Source: DASXAI01 sp963798445
Lineage (GTDB): Bacteria; Actinomycetota; Acidimicrobiia; Acidimicrobiales; Ilumatobacteraceae
Reading direction: 5' to 3'
Assembly (NCBI GenBank): GCA_963798445.1
Contig: CAWCTH010000003.1
Coordinates: 248,001 to 312,000 of the forward strand
DNA: 64,000 nt
The notes beneath the pieces are model-generated. The model was not told the DNA's origin and searched no databases. It saw nothing but the letters and a program-made list of their open reading frames with translations. Positions 17,618-28,650 of this stretch are shown here, one piece after another. The translations under genes and the position numbers were made by a program. Position 1 is the stretch's first letter, and each line of letters begins with the position of its first letter.

Positions 17618-18476
17618 CTACTCGCTGGCGATGGCATCCAGGACGTTGAGCTTGGCCGCCCGCCTCGCCGGTCCGGCCGCCGCCAGCACGCCGGCGAGAC
17701 AGGCGATGCCCAGGATGACCGCCCGCCGGCCACCCGGCACGACGAACTGCGTCACGCCTTGGTCCTCGAGGGCCTTGACGATGGCCCAGGCTCCGCCGAC
17801 CCCGAGCACCGCACCCAATGCCGTGCCCAGTATGGCGATCAACAGGGACTCACGCCGGACCGATCGCCGCACCTGACCCCGCTGCATGCCGATGGCTCGC
17901 AACAGTCCCAGCTCTCGCGTCCGCTCGTGAACCGACAGCGCCAGCGTGTTGGCGATGCCGATGAGTGCGATCACGACGGCCAGTGCCAGGAGCCCGTAGA
18001 TCAGGTTCAGCAACGAGTCGATCGGCTCGGCGATGCCCTGCTCGAAGCTGGCCCGGTCCTGCAGTTCAGCGTTGGGCCACTTCGTGAGGACGGCGTCCAG
18101 CGCCGCTCGGGACTCGGCCGCCGGCACCGCCGGATCGACCTTCACGAACAGCTTGCGGTCGAACTGGTCGGTCACGTGACGATCGAACGTGTCGAGGCCG
18201 ACGATCCAGCTGGCGTCGCCGCCGACGGTGTTGCCGTTGAAGATGGCGGCGACGGTGAGCGGCTCCGTGGTGCCGTCAGTGAAACGGAACGGCACCTGAT
18301 CGCCGACGGCCAACCCGTCGTCACGGGCGACGTCCGATGACACGGCGACACCGCCGTCTTGCATCGCGGCCATCGAGCCCCCACTGACCTCCAGGTCGTA
18401 GAGCGAACCGATCACTGACGTGTCCAGACCCATGACGGGTGTGGTCGAGCCGTCGACGTCCGCCGACGTCATGCGC
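17618..18476 (-). pseudogene. ABC transporter permease (FtsX/MacB type), C-terminal fragment
   Basis: About 285 codons remain of an FtsX-domain permease that is normally about 400-850 residues. What remains is the end of a periplasmic domain (VDGSTTPVMGLDTSVIG, AVGDQVPFRF), then a membrane domain with three helices: LINLIYGLLALAV-like, SLLIAILGTALGAVLGVGGAWAI and AVILGIACLAGVLAAA. The typical ALSVHERTRELGLLRAIGM segment and a normal C-terminus (LNVLDAIASE) are present. The N-terminal half is missing. Upstream the sequence switches at about 18470-18480 into the start of a histidine kinase on the same strand, so a deletion has joined two genes. The remnant is probably not functional. Confidence 0.82.
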
Positions 18477-18773
18477 GAACGGAAGGCCCCCGTCGGGGTA
18501 GCCGAGCATGTGGAGCGTCAGGGACATCGCGCCCACCACGGTGAACACCGTCACCGGCCACCGCCGGCGGAAGGCCAGCGCTGCGCACGCCACGACGATC
18601 ATCACCGCGCTGAAGGCGTCGGGCTCGCCAGCGGAGTGAGGCGTGCGTTCAGCGGTGAAGAACGCCACCAGGACGAACAAGCCGAACGCGAACGCGATGA
18701 GCGCGTCCACGACCTGCGGGCTGACGATCGGCCCCTTGTCTCCGGTCCGGCGCCAGAACGGCCGCGCGCTCAC
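18477..18773 (-). pseudogene. Sensor histidine kinase, N-terminal membrane fragment
   Basis: The first 99 codons look like the membrane-spanning N-terminus of a NarL-type two-component sensor kinase. There are helices at VVDALIAFAFGLFVLVAFF and AVMIVVACAALAF, then the conserved RRRWPVTVF turn and a third helix ending GYPDGGLPF. Beyond this point the same frame turns into arginine-rich nonsense, while a second frame becomes the FtsX permease fragment. The kinase core (dimerisation and HATPase domains) is absent. No response regulator remains next to it. Confidence 0.75.
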
Positions 18774-18873
18774 GGGATGAGGGACGGGTCTGGCACGTGG
18801 CCGGCGTCAGCCCTGAGTATGACGTCGAGCCCGGCACTTCCATCGCCGGTGCGCCGGCGCCCGTCGCGCTCGA

Positions 18874-19359
18874 TCAGGCGGCGAGGACCTCGTCCATCTG
18901 GCCCATCGCCTCGCGCAGGCCTTCCTCCATGCCCATGTTGACCATCTGCTCCATGGCCTCCACGGAGGGGAACGTCGAGGTCATGACCATCTGAGTGACG
19001 CCAGCCGCCTCGGAGAGGACCAGGCGCATGGTCGTCGTCGGCATGTCCGGATTGGGGGCGCCGGCGTCGTCGGCGAAGCCGTCCTCCACCTCGAGCACGT
19101 GTGGTGCCTCGACGGCCAGCACGCGCCACCAACCGCCGTGCTTGTCGCCCTCCGGCCCGGTCATGAAGTAGCTCGCGGTGCCGCCGGGCACGAGGTCGTG
19201 GTCGACGAACGTGGCCGGGTAGGTGGGCGGACCCCACCAGCGCTCAAGTTGGCGAGGATCGGCCAAGAGCTGCCACACCCGTTCGACGGGCGCCCGGAAC
19301 TCGGCGGTCACCTCCAGGGTGAGGGTCGCGGGGTTCTTCTTCACGTGCTTGACGGTCAT
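18874..19359 (-). CDS. AHSA1/SRPBCC-domain protein
   Basis: A 161-residue START/Bet v1-like protein of the activator-of-Hsp90-homologue group, opening with LTLEVTAEFRAPVERVWQLLADP and containing RWWGPPTYPATFVDHDLVPGG. Such proteins bind hydrophobic ligands in a helix-grip cavity. Its ATG overlaps the stop of the upstream ArsR-type regulator by four bases, giving the very common ArsR-AHSA1 two-gene operon in which the regulator controls both genes. The tail EEGLREAMGQMDEVL is a conserved amphipathic helix. Confidence 0.9.
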   Translation of the reverse strand: MTVKHVKKNPATLTLEVTAEFRAPVERVWQLLADPRQLERWWGPPTYPATFVDHDLVPGGTASYFMTGPEGDKHGGWWRVLAVEAPHVLEVEDGFADDAGAPNPDMPTTTMRLVLSEAAGVTQMVMTSTFPSVEAMEQMVNMGMEEGLREAMGQMDEVLAA

Positions 19360-19766
19360 AGGTGCTTCTCCTTGCTCCTTCGTCTCCTTGACCCGCGGCC
19401 AACTGCGTCGGTCTCAGCGAGGATCTCGTCCATCTGGTCGATGCGGCTGCGCCAGACCGCTTCGTACTGGTCGAGCAGACGGTTGACGATGCGGAGCGTC
19501 TCGATGTCGCCCCGCACGAGTTGCTCCCGGCCATGGCGCCGCTTGTGGATCAGCTCGGCGCGCTCCAGGACGGCGACGTGCTTCTGCACCGCGGCGAAGC
19601 TCATCGGGTAGCGCTCGGCCAGCCTCGTGACCGACTGCTCCGTTCCGAGCACCCATCCGACGATGTCGCGGCGGGTGGGATCGGCCAAGGCATGGAGCAT
19701 CCGATCGATCCGATCGGCGTCCTGCTGCTTGCCGGGTCCGACATGTACAACCATCTGGTTGTACAT
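19356..19766 (-). CDS. ArsR-family transcriptional regulator
   Basis: A winged-helix repressor of up to 136 residues. The DNA-binding region is RMLHALADPTRRDIVGWVLG, SVTRLAERYPMSFAAVQKHVAVLERAEL and the wing KRRHGREQLV. No metal-binding Cys motif is visible, as is usual for the ArsR members paired with AHSA1 proteins. The 5' end is uncertain. The first eight codons (MYNQMVVH) coincide exactly with a perfect palindrome that looks like the operator, so translation may really begin at Met5 or at a later start, or the mRNA may be leaderless. Tail residues overlap the AHSA1 start. Confidence 0.88.
   Translation of the reverse strand: MYNQMVVHVGPGKQQDADRIDRMLHALADPTRRDIVGWVLGTEQSVTRLAERYPMSFAAVQKHVAVLERAELIHKRRHGREQLVRGDIETLRIVNRLLDQYEAVWRSRIDQMDEILAETDAVGRGSRRRRSKEKHL
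19743..19766. promoter_or_regulatory. Palindromic operator at the ArsR gene start
   Basis: ATGTACAACCA, two bases (TC), then TGGTTGTACAT: an exact 11-bp-arm palindrome covering 24 bases. It overlaps the first predicted codons of the ArsR-type gene on the minus strand. ArsR proteins bind such interrupted palindromes at their own promoters, so autoregulation is the simplest reading. Confidence 0.7.
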
Positions 19767-20068
19767 TACGGCGCGTGCTCGTGCGCGTCAAATAGAGCCC
19801 TGCGCTCGATCGTGCCCGCACAAGGCGGAAGCTCAGAGAGGCTGACACCTGTAGGCGGCCAACGGGATCTGCACGCCGGCGGCCAAGAGTCGCCGCCCGC
19901 TCATGGCCATCTCGTCGCGCAGCGTGCTGGCACCGGAAGGACGAACAGGCTCACATCCCGTCGTCGTTTCGAGGTCATGCGTCCATGGTCGCAACGGGTT
20001 GTCGCATCGTCACCGACCAGTCCATCTCGGTTCGCACGTACCCTCTTCGCGCCATCTCGTCGGCGCGC
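19767..20068. other. Intergenic stretch without a recognisable gene
   Basis: It holds the upstream region of the ArsR operon. On the minus strand around 19840-19940 a short reading ending in a stop (residues such as STLRDEMAMSGRRLLAAGV) looks protein-like and might be the tail of a lost gene. It has no supportable start and I do not recognise it. Confidence 0.3.
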
Positions 20069-20239
20069 TCAGTCCTTGGCGCGTCGGTCGGACTCGTAGC
20101 GCCAGATCGCATGATCGAGGTCGGTAGGAGTGACGCCGAGACGATCGGCAGCCGCGACGACTAGCGCCTCTACCTCGCCCGGCTTCGCATCCACTTGCTC
20201 ACGGACGAACGCCGTCACGAGGGTGTCGGCCAGTGACAT
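20069..20239 (-). CDS. Small hypothetical protein (56 aa)
   Basis: A short reading, MSLADTLVTAFVREQVD onward, ending DLDHAIWRYESDRRAKD. The acidic, amphipathic composition and the helix-loop-helix look (VEALVVAAADRLGVTPTDLDHAIW) are protein-like, unlike most chance frames here. The LGVTPTDLDHAIW segment resembles a small DNA- or protein-binding helix pair or the tail of a larger protein. There is no clear ribosome site and the frame is open for some distance upstream, so it may be a gene remnant. Function unknown. Confidence 0.35.
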   Translation of the reverse strand: MSLADTLVTAFVREQVDAKPGEVEALVVAAADRLGVTPTDLDHAIWRYESDRRAKD

Positions 20240-20645
20240 CGAGCGAAAGGGCGGACGAGGGGTCAGGTGCCTCGCGGTCGGACGTCACCGCGTGAGGGGT
20301 AGCGACGGGACCTCGTTGGCGTTCCGCATGATCTCGACAGGGCCTGGGGCGGTGGTCGACCGGCCGCATTGGTCGTCATCACGGTGCGTGGTCAACGGCG
20401 GGCATCCGTGGCCGTTTCTGGTAGCGCTTCGGCGTCAAATCTGCGGCGCTAGTGCACCGAGATGCACAGATGCACCGAGAACGCCACCGAAACGCTCACG
20501 TAACGTGAGCTTCGGCGGAGGACCTCTCGTCCGGCGACGATGCCGCTACCGACAGCGCTCGATACCGCGGGCGAGCGCTCCGTGACAACGGAAGCGGCTG
20601 CACCTCCGACGACGATCGGCCACCCAGCGGCCGGTGGGCTCGCCC
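20240..20645. other. Non-coding stretch carrying repeat copy A
   Basis: A 406-bp gap between the small minus-strand reading and the 3' end of the acetyltransferase remnant. The only structure I see is the 66-bp repeat copy A (20416-20481) and the following 8-bp-arm palindrome (20494-20510). Confidence 0.5.
20416..20510 (+). repeat. 66-bp intergenic repeat, copy A, plus palindrome
   Basis: The core is 20416-20481. It starts with a degenerate inverted half-site TTCTGGTAGC. Then come CAAATCTGCGGC at offset 21-32 and direct half-sites TGCACCGAGA at 20453 and TGCACCGAGAA at 20471 (18 bases apart). Downstream is the palindrome GCTCACGT-A-ACGTGAGC (20494-20510). The same geometry recurs at 34983, 41133 and, inverted, 43385. 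Confidence 0.8.
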
Positions 20646-21002
20646 TCAAAGCGGTTTGTGCATCCGAACAGACACGTCGACGTAGCCGAGCGACTCGTAC
20701 AGGCGTCTGGCGGCGACGTTGTCGCCGAACACGTTCAATCCCAGTTCTCGACCGTCGCGGGCCCGCACTTCCGCCTCGGCCAACGTCATCACGGCCCGGC
20801 CCACGCCGCGTCCTCCGAAAAGCAGGTGCCCGTGCGCCGGCCGTCCATTCGGGAACGCCTCGCCTTGCTGCCGATCCGCAGTCTCCTCCGCCATCACGGG
20901 CGGGCTCCCGGCGGCCACGAGGTCAGCGACGTAGGCGGCACGTGAACGAGCCAGGAACGCGTCGACACGAGCGGCATCCATGGGCCTGAGCACCACGTCC
21001 AC
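20646..21002 (-). pseudogene. GNAT acetyltransferase with internal deletion
   Basis: The C-terminal part is a normal GNAT acetyl-CoA site: RGVGRAVMTLAEAEVRARDGRELGLNVFGDNVAARRLYESLGY. The N-terminal part (MDAARVDAFLARSRAAYVADLVAAG, GRPAHGHLLF) also matches GNAT proteins. About 35 residues that should lie between GHLLF and RGVGRA, the core beta strands, are missing at about 20814-20822, and the frame is kept. At ~118 residues it is clearly shorter than relatives (~150-165), so activity is doubtful. The start is probably GTG at 21002, or a neighbouring TTG/GTG. Confidence 0.75.
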
Positions 21003-21108
21003 CAAGGCAGGATCGCACGCCCCACTGGTGGGCGCACCATGACGACCTGGCGACGGCCGTCGGTGCGGCCTCGCCGTCGCCACTGGGGTGCCGTGCGATC
21101 ATGACCGG

Positions 21109-22050
21109 ATGACTGATCGTCTTGGGGTGCGCTGGGGTCTCGCCGGTGGAACCACGCTGGCGTCGATGGAGGAGGTGCGCGAGGTCGCCCGCTACGCCGT
21201 CACCGCAGGGTTCGACAGCCTCTGGATCTCCCACGCCAACGCGGTCGACCCCATCGTCGCGTTGGCGGCCACCGCCGACGACACGGCCGGCCTCTCCGAG
21301 GTGGGCACGTCGGTGGTGCCGCTCTACGGCCGGCACCCCATCGGCGTGGCCCAACTGGCGCGGACGGCGCAGAGCGCGCTGAACGGCCGGTTCACGCTCG
21401 GCATCGGCGCGGCGTCACGGCAGGCCGTGAGCGCAAGCATGGGCCTGCCATGGGAGCATCCCCTGGCCTTCACTCGCGACTTCATCGACGGTCTGCAACC
21501 CCTGCTCGCCGGCGAGCAGGCCGACGTCGAGGGCAGCGAGCTGACGACTCACGCGCTGCTGAACATCAACGCCCCCGACACGCCCATCCTGCTGGCGGCG
21601 CTGGGACCGAAGATGCTCGACCTGGCCGGTCGCCGAGTGCAGGGCACGACGGTTGGCCAATGCGGACCGCGCACGATCGGCTCGTACGTCGCACCCACGC
21701 TGCGGGCGGCGGCCGAGGCCGCCGGACGGCCCGAGCCCCGCATCATGGCCCTGATCCGCATCTGCGTCACGGACAACGCCGACGGAACGGCCGGCGCCTA
21801 CGCCCTCGCACGCGAGACCGCGGCGCGGTACCGCACCGTGCCGTCCTACGCCATCGTGCAGGACAAGGAAGGCTTGGCCGAGCCGGCCGAGCTGCATCTC
21901 ATCGGAACGTGGGAGCGCGTCCTCGACGGCCTCGGCGCCTATGCCGAAGCCGGCGTCACCGACTTCCGCCTCGAGATCGCCGCCCCCGACGCGGCATCAC
22001 GGGATGCCACCCGCGCCGCGCTGGCCCAACACCTCAACGCCAGCAGATGA
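21109..22050 (+). CDS. LLM-class F420-dependent oxidoreductase
   Basis: A 313-residue luciferase-like TIM barrel of the F420-dependent methylene-tetrahydromethanopterin-reductase-like group. It carries LGVRWGLAGGTTLASMEEV, SLWISHANAVDPIVAL, VPLYGRHPIGVAQLARTAQ, RFTLGIGAASR and LLAALGPKMLDLAGR. The gene begins at ATG 21109 (MTDRLGVRW); an in-frame ATG 21 bases earlier gives atypical residues. It is divergent from the acetyltransferase remnant (106 bp) and convergent with the nitronate monooxygenase (9 bp). It would transfer hydride between F420 and an unknown substrate. Confidence 0.9.
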   Translation: MTDRLGVRWGLAGGTTLASMEEVREVARYAVTAGFDSLWISHANAVDPIVALAATADDTAGLSEVGTSVVPLYGRHPIGVAQLARTAQSALNGRFTLGIGAASRQAVSASMGLPWEHPLAFTRDFIDGLQPLLAGEQADVEGSELTTHALLNINAPDTPILLAALGPKMLDLAGRRVQGTTVGQCGPRTIGSYVAPTLRAAAEAAGRPEPRIMALIRICVTDNADGTAGAYALARETAARYRTVPSYAIVQDKEGLAEPAELHLIGTWERVLDGLGAYAEAGVTDFRLEIAAPDAASRDATRAALAQHLNASR

Positions 22051-22059
22051 CCGAGCGTG

Positions 22060-23190
22060 CTACTCCATCATCGCGTCGACCCGCTGCATGGCGTCGATGA
22101 ACTCGTCGATCATCTCCAGCATGACGCGGCGGGTCGGTTTCACCTGGTTCATCTCGCCCACGATCTGACCGACGAAGTAGTTGGCCAGCTGGGCCGCTTT
22201 CGAGTTGGGATCGTTGGCGGCCCGGTCGACCCGGCGTGAGGCTTCGGCGATGAGCGCCGGCTGCAGCGGCATGCCGAGCGGACCCGGCGAGTTGGGTCCC
22301 TCCCACTCGTCGGTCCACGCCGAGCGCAGCTGGCGGGCCGGCTTGCCGGTGCGCGATCGGGAGCGCAAGGTGTCCGACGACGACGCGTCCAGGAACTTCT
22401 GCTTGACCGTCGGGTGCGTTTCCGCCTCCTCCGTGGTCAACCAGATAGAGCCGCACCACACCCCTTCCGCACCCAGGGTGAGCGCAGCGGCCAGTTGCCG
22501 GCCACGACCGATGCCGCCCGCCGCCAGTACGGGAACGGGCGCCACGGCGTCGACGATCTCTGGCACCAGCACCATGGTGGCGATCTCGCCCGTGTGCCCG
22601 CCCGCCTCGTAGCCCTGGGCGATCACCAGATCGACACCGGCGGCGACGTGGCGCACGGCGTGCGCTTTCTTGCCGGCCAGCGCCCCGACCCTGACGCCGA
22701 GGCGCGCCGCCTGATCGAGCATCTCCTTGGGCGGCGGTCCGAGTGCGTTGGCGATGAGGCTGATCGGATGGGCGAACGCCACCTCCAGCAGGCCGTGCGC
22801 CTGGTTGAGGCTCATCGGCGCGGCCCGATCGCTGCGCCCGCGGGATCCCTCGTCGTCGGGCAGCGGCGGCACCTCGTAGCGGCGCATCATGTCGTCGAGG
22901 AATTCCCGGTGCGCCGGCGGGATCATCGCCTCGAGCCGGCTCCAGCTGAGACCCCCCTCGTCGGCTCCTTCGTACTTGGCCGGCACGATCACGTCGACGC
23001 CGAAGGGCCGGTCGCCCACCTCCTCGCGGATCCAGCGCAGATCGACGTCGAGCTCCTCGGGCGTGATGCCCGACGCGCCGAGCACGCCCATGCCGCCGGC
23101 TTTGGTCACCGCGGCGGCGACGTCACGACAATGCGTGAACGCGAGGATCGGGAACTCGATGCCGAACATCTCGCAGACCTTGGTGCGCAT
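22060..23190 (-). CDS. Nitronate monooxygenase / 2-nitropropane dioxygenase family flavoprotein
   Basis: A 376-residue FMN TIM-barrel enzyme. It has FGIEFPILAFTHCRDVAAAVTKAGGMGVLGAS at the start, the phosphate-binding GLVIAQGYEAGGHTGE-like segment (VDLVIAQGYEAGGHTGEIA) and VPVLAAGGIGRGRQLAAAL. The start is MRTKVCEMFGIEF at 23190; upstream in-frame residues fall in the promoter region. Members oxidise alkyl nitronates, though many actinobacterial ones have unknown substrates and cluster with acyl-CoA catabolism, as here. It is divergent from the carboxylase operon across a 93-bp gap. Confidence 0.9.
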   Translation of the reverse strand: MRTKVCEMFGIEFPILAFTHCRDVAAAVTKAGGMGVLGASGITPEELDVDLRWIREEVGDRPFGVDVIVPAKYEGADEGGLSWSRLEAMIPPAHREFLDDMMRRYEVPPLPDDEGSRGRSDRAAPMSLNQAHGLLEVAFAHPISLIANALGPPPKEMLDQAARLGVRVGALAGKKAHAVRHVAAGVDLVIAQGYEAGGHTGEIATMVLVPEIVDAVAPVPVLAAGGIGRGRQLAAALTLGAEGVWCGSIWLTTEEAETHPTVKQKFLDASSSDTLRSRSRTGKPARQLRSAWTDEWEGPNSPGPLGMPLQPALIAEASRRVDRAANDPNSKAAQLANYFVGQIVGEMNQVKPTRRVMLEMIDEFIDAMQRVDAMME

Positions 23191-23283
23191 GATCCCCCAC
23201 TCGGCCGGCCGGTCAGCGAACGTAGCGACCGACAACGGCAGGTAATTTCGACAGCCCGAGATTACCATGTGTAACGTCCGGCC
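23191..23283. promoter_or_regulatory. Divergent promoter region with inverted repeat GGTAAT-14-ATTACC
   Basis: The 93-bp gap between the nitronate monooxygenase and carboxylase starts holds GGTAAT (23241-23246) and its exact reverse complement ATTACC (23261-23266), separated by 14 bases. The position, just upstream of the carboxylase ATG (23284), and the size suit a TetR-type operator. The TetR gene at 28651 in the same operon is the natural candidate regulator. No clear ribosome site precedes 23284, so the carboxylase mRNA may be leaderless. Confidence 0.5.
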
Positions 23284-24921
23284 ATGGAACGCACGTTGCT
23301 CGCTCCTCCGCTGCAATCGTCGCTCAACACCGCCAGCGACTCGTTCCAGCAGAACCGCGCCGACATGCTCGATCAGCTCGACGTCATCGAGAAGCTGCTC
23401 GACGAGGCCGCCGCCGGTGGCGGGCCGGCGTCGATGGAGCGCATGCGGTCACGGGGGAAGCTGCCGATCCGCGAGCGCATCGCCGACGTCCTCGACCCCG
23501 ACAGTCCCTTCCTCGAGATCAGCGCCCTCGCCGGTTACGACTCCGACTACGTCATGGGCGGCGGCATGGTGGTCGGCATCGGCATCATCGCGGGCGTGGA
23601 GTGCGTGGTGATGGGCAACGACCCGTCGGTGCTGGGTGGCGCGCTCACGCCGTACGCGGCGAAGAAGTGGAGCCGAGCGATCGAGCTGGCGCGCGACAAC
23701 CGCATCCCCTACGTGAGCTTCGTGGAGTCGGCCGGCGCCGACCTGCGCGTCGAGGCCGAGACGGGTGGCCGGAAGGTGCAGACCGATCACTTCGCCGAGA
23801 CCGGCCGGCCGTTCTACGAGATGATCGAGCTGTCGAAGCTGGGCATCCCGACGGTGTGCGTCGTGTTCGGCTCGTCGACGGCGGGGGGTGCCTACCAGCC
23901 GGGCCTGTCCGACTACGTCATCGTGGTGAAGGAGCAGTCCAAGATCTTCCTCGCCGGACCGCCCCTGGTGAAGATGGCCACCGGCGAGGAGAGCGACGAC
24001 GAGACGCTGGGCGGCGCCAAGCTGCACGCCGAGGTGTCCGGCCTGGGCGACTACTTCGCCGAGGACGAGATGGACGCCATCCGCATCTGCCGCGAGGTGG
24101 TCTCGCACCTCAACTGGCGCAAGGACGGACCGCCGCCGTCGCTCGCCGCCGACGAGCCGGTGCACGACCCCGAGGAGCTGCTTGGGTCTGGTGAGTCGCG
24201 ATCTGCGCCAACCCGTGGACGTCCGCGAGGTGATCGCCCGCGTCGTCGATGGCTCGCGGTTCGAGGAGTTCAAGCGCCGCTACGGTCCGACCGTCGTGTG
24301 CGGCTGGGCGTCGATCCACGGCTATCCGGTCGGCATCGTGGGCAACAACGGCGTGCTCTACCCAGAGTCGGCCGAGAAGGCGACGCACTTCATCCAGCTG
24401 TGCAACCAGATCGACGTGCCCCTGCTGTTCCTCCAGAACATCACCGGCTACATGGTGGGACGGGACTTCGAGGCTGCCGGCATCATCAAGAAGGGCTCGC
24501 AGATGCTCAACGCGGTCGCCAACTCGACCGTCCCGCACCTCACCGTGATCATCGGCTCGTCGTACGGCGCCGGCACGTACGGCATGTCGGGCCGGGCCTT
24601 CGGCAACCGCTTCACGTTCATCTGGCCGACGGCCAAGATCGCGGTGATGGGCCCGAAGCAGATCGCCGGCGTGATGTCCCAGGTTCGTCGCGGGCAGGCG
24701 GCACGCCGAGGCATCCCGTTCGACGAGGAGGAGGACGCCAAGACCGTGGCCGCCGCCGAGCGGGTGCAGGAGCAGGGGTCGCTGGCGCTCGTCGCGTCCG
24801 GTGCGGTCAGCGACGACGGCATCATCGATCCGCGGGACACGCGCACCGTGCTCGGCATGTGCCTGTCGGTCGTGGGCAACCGTGCCGTGCAAGGCGCGGA
24901 CGGCTACGGGGTGTTCCGGCT

Positions 24922-24925
<4 letters not shown>
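23284..24925 (+). CDS. Acyl-CoA carboxylase carboxyltransferase (beta) subunit, frameshifted
   Basis: A 546-residue biotin-dependent carboxyltransferase of the methylcrotonyl/geranyl-CoA carboxylase group (AtuC/LiuB-like). The N-half has SMERMRSRGKLPIRERI, GNDPSVLGGALTPYAAKKW, SSTAGGAYQPGLSDY and FLAGPPLVKMATGE. The C-half has DVREVIARVVDGSRFEEFK, PLLFLQNITGYMVG and GSSYGAGTYGMSGRAF. The halves are in different frames: DPEELL switches to GLVSRDLRQP at 24181, where one C is extra. Removing it restores a normal-length protein. GTGA overlap couples it to the biotin carboxylase. It would carboxylate an alpha,beta-unsaturated branched acyl-CoA. Confidence 0.9.
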
Positions 24926-26871
<1,946 letters not shown>

Positions 26872-26875
<4 letters not shown>

Positions 26876-28635
26876 CCGAACCGATCCGCATCGCCAACTG
26901 CTCCGGCTTCTACGGCGACCGCCTGTCGGCGGCGCGCGAGATGGTGGAGGGCGGGACGATCGATGTGCTCACCGGCGATTGGCTGGCGGAGCTCACCATG
27001 CTCATCCTCGCTCGCACGCAGGCGAAGCGGCCAGGCGGTGGCTACGCCCGCAGCTTCGTCGCCCAGATGGAACAGGTCATGGGCACCTGCCTCGACCGCG
27101 GCATCAAGGTGGTCTCGAACGCCGGCGGTCTCGACCCCGACGGCTGTGCCGAAGCCGTCGCCCAGGTCGCGGCGCGGCTCGGGCTCGCCCCGACCATCGC
27201 CTACGTGAACGGCGACAACATCCTGAGCCGGCTCGACGAGCTCGTCGCCGCCGGTGTCGATCTCGCCCACTTCGAGACCGGCGAGCCGGTCGGCGACACC
27301 TCGCGCTTCATCAGTGCCAACGCGTACCTGGGTTGCTGGGGGATCGTCGAGGCGTTGCAGCGGGGCGCCGACATCGTCGTCACCGGGCGTACCACTGACG
27401 CCGCCATCGTGTGCGGACCGGCGGCATGGCATCACGGCTGGGCCCGCGACGACTGGGACGCGCTGGCCGGTGCGGTGGTGGCCGGCCACATCATCGAGTG
27501 CGGCACCCAGGCCACCGGAGGCAACTACTCCTTCTTCACCGAAGTACCGGGGATGACTCGCACGGGCTTCCCGTGGGCCGAGGTGGCAGCCGACGGCTCG
27601 TGCGTCGTCGGCAAGCACGACGGCACCGGAGGCGAAGTCTCTGTCGGCACCGTCACGTCGCAGCTGCTGTACGAGATCGGCAGCCCGGCGTACCTCGGGC
27701 CCGACGTCACCTCACGCTTCGACACGATCGAGCTCGAGCAGGTCGGCCGCGACCGGGTGCGGGTGTCAGGAACCCTGGGCGAGCCGCCGCCACCGACCCT
27801 CAAGGTGGCCATGAACGAGTGGGGCGGTTACCGCAACGACGTCTCCATCGCCCTCACGGGCCTCGACATCGAGGCCAAGGCCGAGCTGATCGAGGCCGCG
27901 TTCTGGGAGGCGTGCCCGTCGAAGCCCAGCGATTTCGACAGCGTGACGGCAAAGCTGGTGCGCACCGACAAGGACGACCCGGCCAGCAACGAAGAGGCCG
28001 TGGCCATGTGGCGGCTCACGCTCAAGGACCGTGACGAGCGCAAGGTCGGGCGGGCCATCTTCGATGCCACCGTCGAGCTGGGCCTGGCCACCATCCCGGG
28101 CTTCTTCAGCTACGGCGGCAGCACCGAAGCCCGTGCCTACGGCGTGTACCGGCCGGCGCTGGTGCCCGCCGACCTCGTGCCGCAGCACGTCGTCGTGTTG
28201 GGCGGCGACCGCACGGTCGTCGACTCGGTCGCCCCCGCCGGTGCCACCTCGGTCGAGGGCCGGCCCGGTCCGGCGGCGACGGCCCCGGCCGGCCCCACCG
28301 TCCGAGCCCCGCTCGGGCGCGTCGTCGGCGCCCGCTCGGGGGACAAGGGGGGCAATGCCAACCTGGGCGTGTTCGCCCGCGCCGACGACGCATGGGCGTG
28401 GCTCGACGGCTTCCTGACGGTCCACGAGGTGCGCCGCCTGCTGCCCGAGACCGCCGATCTCCCCATTCAGCGGTATCGCCTGCCAGCGATCCGGTCGCTG
28501 AACTTCGTCATCGTCGGGTTGCTGCAGGAGGGAGTGGCGGCCTCGACCCGCCCAGACGGCCAGGCCAAGAGCTTGGGCGAGTGGCTCCGGGCCCGTCATG
28601 TCGACATCCCGTCGGCGTTGCTGGACGCCCGCTGA
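26872..28635 (+). CDS. AtuA-family (DUF1446) acyclic terpene utilisation protein
   Basis: A 587-residue protein starting IRIANCSGFYGDRLSAAREMVEGG and containing DVLTGDWLAELTMLILARTQAKRP, VSNAGGLDPDGCAEAVA, GRTTDAAIVCGPAAWHHGW and ECGTQATGGNYSFF. These mark the DUF1446/AtuA family. The last ~110 residues form the common second AtuA-like domain, with RVVGARSGDKGGNANLGVFAR. AtuA is needed for citronellol/geraniol use in Pseudomonas, but its chemistry is not established. ATGA overlap with the biotin carboxylase shows a tightly coupled operon, and the neighbouring enoyl-CoA hydratases complete an Atu/Liu-like set. Confidence 0.9.
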
Positions 28636-28650
28636 CGTGAGCGGACGGTC

